Assembly (NCBI RefSeq): GCF_047607725.1
Contig: NZ_JBLKSS010000044.1
Span: 1-21,739 of the forward strand
Source: JBLKSS01 sp047607725
GTDB lineage: Bacteria > Pseudomonadota > Gammaproteobacteria > Enterobacterales > Enterobacteriaceae
Length of the DNA: 21,739 bases
Direction: 5' to 3'
Shown: piece by piece, positions 1 to 7,583 of the stretch
Layout of the letters: the number at the start of each line of letters is the position of its first letter
How positions within the stretch are numbered: the first letter of the stretch is position 1
The notes under the pieces: generated by a model
The model's input: the letters and a program-made list of their open reading frames with translations, nothing else
Databases searched by the model: none
Told to the model about the DNA's origin: nothing
Translations under genes and position numbers: made by a program

Positions 1-116
1 TGAACGGCGTGGAGCCGGAAGCGTATCTGCGCCATGTGCTGGCGATTATCGCGGATCATCCCATCAACAAAATCAAAGAGCTCCTGCCGTGGAACCTCAC
101 CATCCCTGCTGAATAA
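1..116 (+). CDS. tnpC: IS66-family transposase TnpC, C-terminal fragment (continues off the left edge)
   Basis: The reading frame entering at base 3 gives the last 37 residues of an IS66 TnpC transposase, ending in LLPWNLTIPAE before a TAA at 114-116. IS66 TnpC is the large DDE transposase of the element and is usually about 500 residues; only its extreme C-terminus is visible here, without catalytic residues. The same C-terminus is encoded on the opposite strand at the right end of the window. Whether this copy is intact cannot be judged. Confidence 0.75.
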   Translation, partial: NGVEPEAYLRHVLAIIADHPINKIKELLPWNLTIPAE

Positions 117-146
117 CTGTCAATACGGCGCTGGGTGTACGCTTAC
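1..146 (+). mobile_element. IS66-family element, right end (partial)
   Basis: This is the terminal part of an IS66-family insertion sequence. It contains the end of the transposase gene, and its outer boundary is at 146, where the reverse complement starts with the IS66-type terminus GTAAGCGTAC. The same 140 bases (7-146) occur inverted at 21600-21739 with one mismatch (position 136), which shows that this is a multicopy element and defines its edge. IS66 elements usually duplicate 8 bp of target; the 8 bases after the edge are ACCTCAAG (147-154). The other end lies outside the window, so the duplication cannot be verified. Confidence 0.8.
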
Positions 147-433
147 ACCTCAAGCGATCATCCTTTGTTTTGATTAGCAAGACCCTCAAGATGCAAGGCG
201 CAGTGCGTAAGCGGCCATTACCATTCTTGACTGAGCCGTTGGCGTAAGGGATGGCTATGGAGGCAATTGATTTACCGGCCTGGTTCGGCTCGAATACTAA
301 GCTATCTTAAGGACGACCTATGTCTAAGCTGCCCCGAAGCCCGTTGAAAATGAGGTAATTACTGGCGCATTTGTAGAATTTCGTTCACTGCCAAATGGAG
401 GCAGAGAACGATGTCTAGCAGAGGACCGTTTTA

Positions 434-600
434 TTGCCCTATTCTACCGACTGCCGCCATCTCGGTGAAGTGAACATCATATGCCTCCGACAACGGCTGA
501 CTGAGTTGGCGAAAATGCGCCAGGCGCATCGTAGATTAGGCGCCCAAATGCTTTGCCTATTAATGGGCAATGGTTTCCGTTATGAACGGCAGCCGCATTC
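434..600 (+). pseudogene. IS3-family OrfB transposase remnant
   Basis: An open stretch contains LRQRLTELAKMRQ followed by HRRLGAQMLCLLMGNGF (about 485-592). This resembles the segment of IS3-family OrfB proteins just before the integrase core, typically LRxRLxELAxxRxxYGYRRLHVLLRREGW. The central GYRR position is altered to HRR. The upstream OrfA and the downstream DDE catalytic region are absent and the flanking sequence has no matching frame, so this is a decayed fragment and not an active element. Recognition is by motif shape only; other IS3 subgroups are equally possible. Confidence 0.45.
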
Positions 601-699
601 TTTCTGTACACACCATCCCTATCGCCACCAAACCGACAACCTGCTAGCATGTTTAGACGCGCTAGAGAGACCCCCCCTCACATCCCACTAGATAGAGTG

Positions 700-1330
700 T
701 AATTTCTTTTTTTCCAAAAATAATATAAACATTAAATATCAATAAAATAGAACAAATAATGATAATGACGAGATCCGATGGGCTAGACACACCGTTAGGA
801 CGGTTCTGATCAAAAAACGCGAAAAATAATATGTTACAAAAAGTAAATGACTATACCTGTTGATATAGGAAACCTCATTTTCAAATCCCGTATTCTTTTT
901 ATAATAAGGAGTATGGAAATGTAGATACAAAGGAGTATTGAAATCATAAATAGCAAACATAGAATAATTATTAGTGCGGCGCTTGTTAATTTATCAAACA
1001 CATTGAATTTACTGATAAACATAGCCAAATAGGATTGTAAAACAAAAACAATGCTACTATAAAAGAAGAATTTAAGTCGACCCAGTGTGCCATCTTTGAA
1101 ACCTTTGAAAAGTCAATATATATATTGTTTATCAATTCAATAAACTACATTCATTAATTTTATATGCAATTAATTATAAGATCACGTATCCCATAGCCAC
1201 ATTTTCTTTTCAAGCTGATAGAATGATTATGTCAATAATTAATGTATAAGACCGAAAATGTCCACCCATGCCCACAAATGTGCCAAGATGTACTGCATCG
1301 CGTGAGCACTGCCCGGCATTTTGGTTTATT
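700..1330. other. AT-rich stretch without a convincing gene
   Basis: This segment is much richer in A and T than the housekeeping genes to the right. It holds only short open frames, with poly-T, poly-A and TATA-like runs. No RNA gene, terminator or known protein is recognisable. The composition resembles the toxin-like gene at 2235-3963, so both could derive from foreign DNA, but nothing in the sequence proves a shared origin. Confidence 0.5.
834..1022 (-). CDS. possible small membrane protein, unrecognised
   Basis: A 62-residue frame read from the ATG at 1022 has a strongly hydrophobic centre (AALIIILCLLFMISILLC, then IYISILLIIKRIR). This would make one long or two short membrane segments followed by a basic patch, as in small inner-membrane proteins. 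Evidence against it: no clear ribosome binding site upstream, AT-rich DNA in which hydrophobic frames arise by chance, and no recognisable family. Treat it as speculative. Confidence 0.15.
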   Translation of the reverse strand: MFISKFNVFDKLTSAALIIILCLLFMISILLCIYISILLIIKRIRDLKMRFPISTGIVIYFL

Positions 1331-1380
1331 TTAAGGTAGCAGAGAGGGCTGTGCCGAGCCTTGAACCGAAGAGAACAGAA

Positions 1381-1568
1381 TCAGTGCCGTAAGTGTTGCT
1401 GCTCAGCGTCGGATAATCCGGTCAATTACCTGATTGACGCACGGTCAATACCGCGCGGCAGTAGAGAACGGGCAATTTTGAGGGTGTCTTCATGCCTATC
1501 TTTCGCAATACCGCGTTGTTCACCGAATTGCATGCCTTCTGCTCGCCCTTTCGAGATCCCTTTTTATT
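1381..1568 (-). pseudogene. Rpn-family recombination-promoting nuclease, C-terminal remnant
   Basis: Reading leftwards from about 1568, one frame gives KGISKGRAEGMQFGEQRGIA, then HEDTLKIARSLLPRGIDRASI, an in-frame stop, and LTGLSDAEQQHLRH before a final stop at 1381. This is the characteristic charged, Glu/Arg/Gly-rich tail of Rpn (YhgA-like, Transposase_31) proteins, where ...IARxLLxxGxDxxxIxxxTGLSxxE is common. The PD-(D/E)XK nuclease domain that should precede it is missing; a stop (TAA) lies just upstream of the readable part. At least two nonsense changes plus N-terminal loss mark it as dead. Assignment rests on motif similarity. Confidence 0.6.
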
Positions 1569-1569
1569 C

Positions 1570-2234
1570 AGGTACGAAACAGCCGAGAAGCCGCAATAGG
1601 CCGCCGAGCAGAAATTTGTACCATGAATCTTAAGGAGGTTCGCCAGAAAAAGTGGTCAAATCATAAACATTACAATGATAATTCAGGTAGACAACATGCA
1701 TTGATGGAAAACAACGGGCGTTAGGTTCACAGCCCTCGGCAAACTTACCTCCGTGAACCTCAGACTAGTGGTCCTCTCAACCTAGTAATAGCTCCTTGCG
1801 ATCGCTGCCGTCTGGGCATGCCGCCGCCTAGTGCCCGCAGTCTACACTCAACGACGTAACCGCCTTGATATGGGCCACGGCGTACTCCGCGTTCACAGCG
1901 GGCATACGACAACATGGTCAATACCCTCAAACGTCTGCCCCACAGGCAATAAAAACAGCATTGATGTCGGGATGACAATATATTTCATGTAGGCGGCAGT
2001 GTACCGGTCAAATCTCGAAACAGCTGCATTGTGTCTTTGGCAACAGATTAGCTTGTTTGCTCATACTCTCACTGAGCGCCAGACAAATGTCGCTCACGCT
2101 AAACGACACGTTGGCCAGCAACGGCACCGCTGCTGTTTTGCCTGTGTTAGATAAAATTAATATAGACACCGGCTATCGCGCCGCCCAGCATCAGATACTT
2201 AATAGCGCCGAAGTCATTAGAAAGTAATCGAACT
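1570..2234. other. degenerate intergenic region
   Basis: No convincing gene is seen. A short frame at 2087-2227 (+) encodes 46 residues beginning MSLTLNDTLASNG and ending EVIRK. It stops 7 bases from the 3' end of the convergent toxin-like gene; I do not recognise it and it has no good ribosome binding site. An 8-bp inverted repeat (AGGTTCAC ... GTGAACCT, about 1723-1759) surrounds a 22-bp spacer. The rest is probably gene debris. Confidence 0.4.
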
Positions 2235-3963
2235 TTAATATCCTGTGGACCAGGCTTCTATTTCAGAGCAAACAAGACGGAACAATAAAGGTACAGTAAA
2301 ATCAGAAACGACAGAAGTCACGTCCCTTACTGGCCTTCTTGCCCTCCGGTAATTATGATTGAACTTAACATTATTTGCAATATCAGATATCATTATTGCA
2401 ATAAAGTCAGCATTATCCATGACTATATTTGCTTTTAACATAGGGTCACGCTTAATCAGCTCATGAAATATAGGCCAAGGCACATTATCTGTATTTAATT
2501 CCCTTCCAATGGAATGGCCGTAGGCTTTGAGAAAAAATGAATTATTATCAATGAATTCAGCGTATTGGTTCAAAAGTGCTTCATCAATCACGTCCATAAA
2601 CTCACAGGCATCTCCCGCATCCCTTGTTGTAGGTGAAAGAATAAAATCAACTGAATCTGAACGATGTGATGCTTCATGTAATGCCGTGAGATGGAGTTTA
2701 GTGGTGGGAATAGGCTGCACATCAAAGGCATCAGCCATAATTACAATTCTATTACCTGAATCAAGTGGCATTGAAAAAACCATAGGGCAAAGAGTGTTAT
2801 GTAGATAGCGATCATTTGTCGTTGAGCATGTAGCAATTATAATTTTATCGAGTGGTCCATCAAAGTACTGTTCCATTTCGTTTAGATAAAAAAGGAATCT
2901 GTTCATTGATTGATCAAGTATCTCCTCATCCACTGTCCTCAGTACTTGTTTTAAATATGCTTTGACCGGATGGTTATCTGGATATGTTAAGACATGAAAT
3001 TTGTTAAACATTGCACTTCTCATAAATAGTTTCTTTGCTTTCATAACGTTTTTTTTTGCAATCCTTATTTCATTTAAAATGTGTGGTAACTTTTTCCTTA
3101 AAGACTCAAATCTTGGTGGTATATTTTCTATAGGGTCGGTTAATTTATGTTGATAAAAATCTGCTCTATCTATTATAACCTTTTCTGATTTCGGCAGCAA
3201 TGTCATCTTTCCGATCGTACTTTATATGATAAAAAATTTCCCTGTACTCAGGAAGTGGGCGAATAAAGCTTTGCAAAAGTTCTATTTCATTAGGATCAAT
3301 TACATTCGCAGGCATCATTTGGCTGTGTGGGATTTGTACCGGCACATCCTGGTCCATTTTATGAATATTGATATTAGATTGCTTTTGCACACGTAAATGA
3401 TCAGCTGCCACAAACGAGTTTTTTGGGCTATTTTCAGGCACGTTTTTGTGAATACTTTTAAGATCCGATGAATCATTTATATTTACTACTACAGCACGTT
3501 CCGGATTATCCTTTTTGCCAAAAAAATATTTATCTCAAAATAATTCACCAGCTTCAGGATTGACTCGGACATCAACGAACCTATCTGCCTGTTTTCCAAC
3601 TGCCTTTACAGCGACTTGTGTTTCAGTCCCCGGGAGTATAGCTATAACTGCTTTATCTGATGGTGATACTGGATAACGGTTCAAAACAAGGGAAAATGAT
3701 AATCGCCTCGCTAATTCTTCTGATTTTTTATCTCTAGACAGCAGTGATATCACCTTGTCGCCAAATTTCTTGCCGACAGACGTTAACATCTCAAAACCGG
3801 GGTCTGATGCCCTGATCGCATCTTGCCCAAGCAAAGATAATTCTTTGGTAGTTGGCAGATCAACTCCCCGAATCAGCGCTTTGCCTGCTGATTTCAAACC
3901 ACTTTTACCCGATAGTGTTATTGCATGTTTAATACCAAGGCTAAGACGCGTACAAACCTTACA
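2235..3963 (-). pseudogene. broken toxin-like protein with C-terminal HExxH (M35/aspzincin-like) metallopeptidase domain
   Basis: Three collinear pieces on the minus strand read as the C-terminal part of one large protein. The first (3963-3538) contains LPTTKELSLLGQDAIRASDP, of the kind found in large dermonecrotic-type bacterial toxins. A TGA at 3535-3537 interrupts it, but the frame continues cleanly through FFGKKDNPERAVVV to 3166. A frameshift near 3170-3206 leads into a 323-residue frame. That frame holds LTALHEASHRSDSVDF, an HExxH zinc motif (H177, E178, H181, numbered from the ATG at 3206) with a possible third ligand at D187, and later MDNADFIAIMISDIA. The combination resembles aspzincin (M35) peptidases, which use HExxH plus Asp and often carry an NAD-containing segment. 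The DNA is AT-rich, unlike its neighbours. The N-terminus is lost at the junction with yghX. The HExxH is seen directly; the family and toxin role are inferred. Confidence 0.55.
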
Positions 3964-4503
3964 CCCAACTTTGCAGCTTGCCTGATGCGCCGCCAGAAAG
4001 GGTATTGCGGCGAAAAAATCATTCATCAGCTTAACCGGGTCAATCTGCGTCTGCAGTTCCCGGCCCTTTTCGTCATTGCCGGGATATCCCCCTACCGAAC
4101 TCAGACCGTCCGGCGCCAGGGCGATAAATCCCTCCTTGGCGAGACGGCGCGCCACATCTTCAATATAGGGATTAAGCCCCCGATTTTCGTGTACCACCAC
4201 CACCGCGGCCGTCGGACCGGCCGCCTTAGCCGGGCGGACAAAATAGCCGCGTACCTGCCCGTGACCGTTCGGTGAGGGATAGCGGAGATATTCCGCCGCA
4301 ATCGCCGGATCGGTAAATTCCACCTGTTCGGCGAGGGCGTAATTCGGACTCATTAGCGACAAAATAGACGCCGCCGTCAGGCCGCCAACGGCGTATTTCG
4401 CCGCCTTGGCAAGGAATTCGCGTTTGGTTATCCTTCCGTGGGCGTAATAGTCGTACAGTTCAAGTAGGTCGGGATGAAAATCTTTCGCCGTCAGACGGGC
4501 CAT
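3964..4503 (-). pseudogene. yghX: dienelactone hydrolase family protein (YghX-like), 5' half
   Basis: The first roughly 180 codons closely match E. coli YghX and its relatives: MARLTAKDFHP, a twin-Lys/Arg plus hydrophobic segment (KYAVGGLTAASILSLM), VEFTDPAIAAEYLRYPSPNG, VVVVHENRGLNPYIEDVARR, DGLSSVGGYPGNDEKGREL and LMNDFFAAIPFL. Dienelactone hydrolases are alpha/beta hydrolases with a Cys-Asp-His triad. The match stops just before the expected GFCYGGG nucleophile elbow, so catalytic Cys, Asp and His are all absent. From there the frame runs without a stop into toxin-like sequence down to a TGA at 3535, giving a 322-residue chimera. The start is well supported: GAGGAG lies upstream of the ATG at 4503. 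DNA is GC-rich up to the junction and AT-rich after it. The product is not expected to be a working hydrolase. Confidence 0.75.
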
Positions 4504-4868
4504 GATGACTCTCCTCTACGTGGTGGGCTCGGCTATGACGTTAGCAAATTTTCGCCGCCCGTACAGTAGCTGCGCTGACCCTTGTTAACCAGGCTGGCGT
4601 ATTGCATGCTTGCGTTCGCATTTTGGTCGCGGCGAGGGGAATAGCCAGGCAGCATTCATTACTTATTGACGCACGCAGGATCAGACGTCAATCTTTTGGC
4701 CGCGTTAAAGGCAAAACTGACGCCAGGTCAGCGAAATACATTTCGCCAGAAATTTCGCTCGCCGCCTCCCTTTTTTTAACCGTAGGGTTATCGGCATGAA
4801 TAATAAAATCACCTTCACATCCAGCGTTATTTACCCTGATATCACCGTCATTTTAGGCAGCCAATTAC
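4504..4868. other. intergenic region between divergent yghX remnant and GNAT gene
   Basis: This 365-bp stretch separates two divergent genes and presumably holds both promoters. A 65-codon frame at 4602-4799 (+) has no ribosome binding site and no recognisable motif, and is probably chance. A second frame from the ATG at 4796 overlaps the GNAT gene out of frame. No terminator or repeat was recognised. Confidence 0.4.
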
Positions 4869-5333
4869 ATGAAACAGGACAACCACTTTATTCATATCAG
4901 CGACGTGGCCAACGACGCGGAAGAAAAGTTTATTCAACAGCAATTGTGGTCGCATAATGCGCAATTCGAGGCCGTGGATATGCGCCCGTTACGCTTAACG
5001 GTAACCGCAGAAGCCGGCAATATTATCGCCGTGCTGCTCGCCAGCACCTGGTGGGGATCGCTTGAAATACAGTATTTATGGATTGATGAACGGCACCGCC
5101 ACGGTGGACTCGGCCGACGATTAATTCAGCAGGCGGAAGCGGAGGCCATTGCGCGCGGCTGCCATCAGGCCTACCTGGACACCTTCAGTTTTCAGGCCCT
5201 GGGCTTCTACCAAAAATTGGGCTATCGCCCTTACGGCCATCTCGCGGGTTATGCCCATAAACATACGCGTTATTATCTGGCCAAACCGTTGTCCGACGCG
5301 TCTTGGCAGCACGAAAATAACGGCGCATCATGA
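4869..5333 (+). CDS. GNAT-family N-acetyltransferase
   Basis: The 154-residue product has the acetyl-CoA binding motif A of GNAT enzymes: a beta strand LEIQYLWI followed by R76-H-G-G-L-G81 (the R/QxxGxG/A pyrophosphate loop) and a helix LIQQAEAEAIARGC. Motif B follows as FYQKLGY (113-119). GNAT enzymes transfer acetyl groups from acetyl-CoA to small-molecule or protein amines; the acceptor cannot be told here. Length is typical for a single-domain member. The ribosome binding site before the ATG is weak (AGGCAG about 8 bases upstream). A 22-codon frame (5330-5398) overlaps the stop by ATGA but has no recognisable content. The gene looks intact. Confidence 0.8.
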   Translation: MKQDNHFIHISDVANDAEEKFIQQQLWSHNAQFEAVDMRPLRLTVTAEAGNIIAVLLASTWWGSLEIQYLWIDERHRHGGLGRRLIQQAEAEAIARGCHQAYLDTFSFQALGFYQKLGYRPYGHLAGYAHKHTRYYLAKPLSDASWQHENNGAS

Positions 5334-5553
5334 ACGATAAGCCCTCTTTGGCCCTGACGCGGTATCGGCAGCACGCTAAAGCGCAACAGCGCGCCTAAGA
5401 TGCGAAGCCACATACGGGGGCGCCGGAGTACGGCGCTCCCGCTCACTCATTGCCGGCGGTGCCCGGTCGCCCGCATAAACGCCCTGCCGCGCCCGGGTAA
5501 AAGGATGGCGAACAAGGCATGATGCGCGCTGAAATGGTTTTTCGGCCTAAAAC

Positions 5554-6322
5554 CTACAGCGGCACCCTGCTGCCCGCAATGCGTGTTATCAGAGCATCCG
5601 CCACGCTTGCAACAAGCCGCGCTACCGGCGCGTTTAGGCATTGCGCCACGCTGACGGTTTTTTCCACCTGGTACACGCGGACGGTGCCTAAGCGCGATTC
5701 AAATTCGTTAGCGAGACGGTGGGCGGCCAGAAGATCACAATCTACCAAGAGCAACGCGTAGGCCAGCACGATATGACGCCGTTCCCTCCGACCATCGGGA
5801 TCCGCCGCGGCGCGCCAATATTGCGCGGTCCCGGCAATTTTGCGCGCCTGCGCCCCGCTGCCGCAGGCGAGGTTATAGCGCCCATCGCAAAAAGAGCCCG
5901 CCACCGCCTGCCAGCCGGTGGCAATGCCCAGCCGCGCCAACCCATCGGTCAAGATCCCGCATAAATGGCGGTACACGTCCTCGGCGGCGTCGCCAAAAGC
6001 GTGGTCCGTCGGGTAGGCCAAACTTAAGTTGATAATGCCGGGCCCTTGCGGTACCAGCCCGCCGCCGGATTTGCGCAGCAGCACGGGGCAACCGTCGGCG
6101 GCAAAGTCCTGGCAGACCTGGGCAAAGCCGGCAAAGCGGCGATAACTGACCGGCGCCACCAGCGACAGCGGCGCGTGCCACACTAGCGCTACTGCCTGCA
6201 CGGCCGCGGTGGCGGAATACATGCCTTCCTCGGCCCGCGTGGCGTCGCTACAGTAGCGCAAGGGGGGACCGGCAAAAAAAACGACCCGGCAGCGCCGAGC
6301 CGGCCTGTGGCACATCGCTCAT
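5554..6322 (-). pseudogene. lipoate--protein ligase-like protein (LplA/LipB/BPL fold), probable early frameshift
   Basis: The long frame carries LLRKSGGGLVPQGPGIINLS and, later, GSFCDGRYNLA and ARKIAGTAQYWR. These match the substrate-binding loop (RRxSGGG) and the DGRxN...GRKIAGTAQ block of the LplA/LipB superfamily, which attaches lipoate or octanoate to lysines of 2-oxoacid dehydrogenases. The family's usual His in the GGG loop region is replaced by Gln or Pro here. The best start is the ATG at 6322, preceded by AAGG, giving MSDVPQAGSALPGRFF. That frame hits a stop soon after an eight-T tract (A8 on the plus strand, about 6275-6282); removing one base there restores continuity into the conserved frame. 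The alternative ATG at 6315 is in the conserved frame but lacks a good ribosome binding site, so the gene may be a pseudogene or may be read by slippage. Confidence 0.6.
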
Positions 6323-6385
6323 GATTGACCTTATTCGCCCTGCCCGCGCGGCGCCAGAATACGCCAACCCAGCGCCGGTTGAGCC

Positions 6386-7033
6386 CTAGAGCGCCTTACG
6401 TAACGTAATATTAATACGGTGCGGCCCAACAAGGGAATGATAGCCTTCCTTTATCGGCAGAATGCCGTGAAAACACAGGCGCGCAGGACCGCCCCACACG
6501 ACGACATCCCCATGGGCCAACGGGATGCGTTGCGCGGGGTCGCTGCGCTGCAGGCCGCCGAACTGAAATACCGCCGGCAGGCCCAGGGAGACCGACACAA
6601 TCGGCGCACCAAAGTCATGTTCGTCTTTATCTTGATGCAACGAGAGTTTACTGCCGACATCGTAGCGGTTCATGAGGCAAGCATCGGGCACAAAGTGGGC
6701 AAATCCCGCCAGTTGCGCGGCTTCGTCCGCCAGTGCCATCAATATGTGCGGTATCGACGGCCAGGGGTGGCCATCGCGGGGGTTACGCTGCGTATAGCGA
6801 TAGCCGTGGTTGTCGCTGTTCCAGCGGTGGCCGCACCAGCTCATTGCCACCGACATGGTGTAGCCTCCCGGCGTGGTCATGTGGCGCCAGGGTACCTGGG
6901 CCGTAATCGACTGTACCGCCGCCAGCAGCGCGGCCCCGTGTGTGCGCACGAAACCGTGCAGCACGACCGCGCCCGGTGTAATCGTCTCACGCCAAGGCGC
7001 CGGCGCCACGTCTTCAAAAAGATCCAGTGTCAT
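6386..7033 (-). CDS. alkB: DNA oxidative demethylase AlkB
   Basis: The 215-residue protein matches E. coli AlkB (216 residues) throughout, including MTTPGGYTMSVAMSWCGH, DACLMNRYDVGSKLSLHQDK and IVSVSLGLPAVFQFGGL. AlkB is a cytosolic Fe(II)/2-oxoglutarate dioxygenase that removes methyl groups from 1-methyladenine and 3-methylcytosine in DNA. The iron ligands are visible as H133-x-D135 and H189 (FHGI), and the 2-oxoglutarate binding RxNxxxR as R206-I-N-I-T-L-R212. The start ATG at 7033 has an AGGG upstream. In E. coli alkB is co-transcribed with ada; here it stands alone downstream of a rearranged region, with the lipoate-ligase-like gene following it. It looks intact and active. Confidence 0.95.
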   Translation of the reverse strand: MTLDLFEDVAPAPWRETITPGAVVLHGFVRTHGAALLAAVQSITAQVPWRHMTTPGGYTMSVAMSWCGHRWNSDNHGYRYTQRNPRDGHPWPSIPHILMALADEAAQLAGFAHFVPDACLMNRYDVGSKLSLHQDKDEHDFGAPIVSVSLGLPAVFQFGGLQRSDPAQRIPLAHGDVVVWGGPARLCFHGILPIKEGYHSLVGPHRINITLRKAL

Positions 7034-7231
7034 GGCTAAACCCTGTACAAATACCCAGTAATCAGTTTAGCTATTTACGCGCGCTTGTCCAGTTTGTCTC
7101 GCTGAGGGTGCCGCTCGCGGCGTCAACGCAACGGCGGCCACGGGATCCGTTGCCGTACTTATGTCGCCAGCGGCGATGCTAATCCCCCCCATTTTGGTGC
7201 CGAAGCGACGGCGGTCACGGCATTGCGTCTG
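7034..7231. other. spacer upstream of alkB, no gene recognised
   Basis: This 198-bp segment precedes alkB and borders the inverted-repeat structure. One minus-strand frame (ISIAAGDISTATDPVAAVAL) is open but matches nothing I can name confidently. The alkB promoter should lie here; no clear -35/-10 pair was found. Confidence 0.3.
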
Positions 7232-7288
7232 CCGTAAGGTAAGCGCCCCGTGGAGGACGTCTTGAATTATTGGTGGGTTTGTTGTATG
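7232..7288 (+). repeat. 57-bp inverted repeat, left arm
   Basis: Bases 7232-7288 are the exact reverse complement of 7527-7583. The arm starts CCGTAAGGTAAGCGCCCCG and ends GGGTTTGTTGTATG. The two arms enclose 238 bp. Such a long perfect inversion suggests a small non-autonomous element (MITE-like), two opposed copies of one element end, or an inverted duplication. No transposase frame is present inside. Confidence 0.85.
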
Positions 7289-7410
7289 AGACAGTAAACC
7301 TACGTTGCACGCTTATGCTCATTGTATTTTCACATTATATTGATTTTAATAACTTTTATTTCTATCCCGGTTTGAGTGATATGAAATTAGTGGTTCTGAA
7401 GTTTGTGATA

Positions 7411-7436
7411 GTGTCCATTAAAATTTAAGTGGACAC
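7411..7436. repeat. 26-bp imperfect palindrome
   Basis: GTGTCCATTAAAA faces TTTAAGTGGACAC with no spacer; 11 of 13 base pairs match. It lies within the loop of the 57-bp inverted repeat but is off its centre (7423 against 7407). It could be two abutting insertion-sequence ends or a protein-binding site. It does not look like a terminator because no U-tract follows. Confidence 0.7.
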
Positions 7437-7526
7437 CATCATCGCCGGATTATCCATGATCTGACAGCCGTCCCTTATAGGATGCGGGTTCACTAGGCAT
7501 CGTAGTGGAACATATTCTTACCGGGC

Positions 7527-7583
7527 CATACAACAAACCCACCAATAATTCAAGACGTCCTCCACGGGGCGCTTACCTTACGG
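7527..7583 (-). repeat. 57-bp inverted repeat, right arm
   Basis: This is the reverse complement of 7232-7288 without mismatch. Its outer edge coincides with the point where KdpD similarity ends: the residues up to YAREHN fit KdpD and those after it do not. This arm therefore marks the breakpoint of kdpD and supplies the stop of the truncated frame at 7550. Confidence 0.85.

Noticed and set aside
739..960. 73-codon minus-strand frame in the AT-rich region
   Set aside because: Overlaps another short frame, has no ribosome binding site and no recognisable domain.
1361..1633. 90-codon plus-strand frame
   Set aside because: It is antisense to the Rpn-type remnant, starts at TTG without a ribosome binding site and has low-complexity Arg/Ser/Pro content.
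1760..1978. 72-codon minus-strand Arg/Gly-rich frame
   Set aside because: No motif, no ribosome binding site, and composition typical of a chance frame.
3535..3537. TGA as selenocysteine codon in the toxin-like gene
   Set aside because: No SECIS-like hairpin was recognised after it, and a nonsense change fits the general decay better.
4602..4799. 65-codon frame upstream of the GNAT gene
   Set aside because: No ribosome binding site or recognisable motif; probably chance.
6419..7039. 206-codon frame on the plus strand
   Set aside because: It is entirely antisense to alkB, which has clear conserved motifs.
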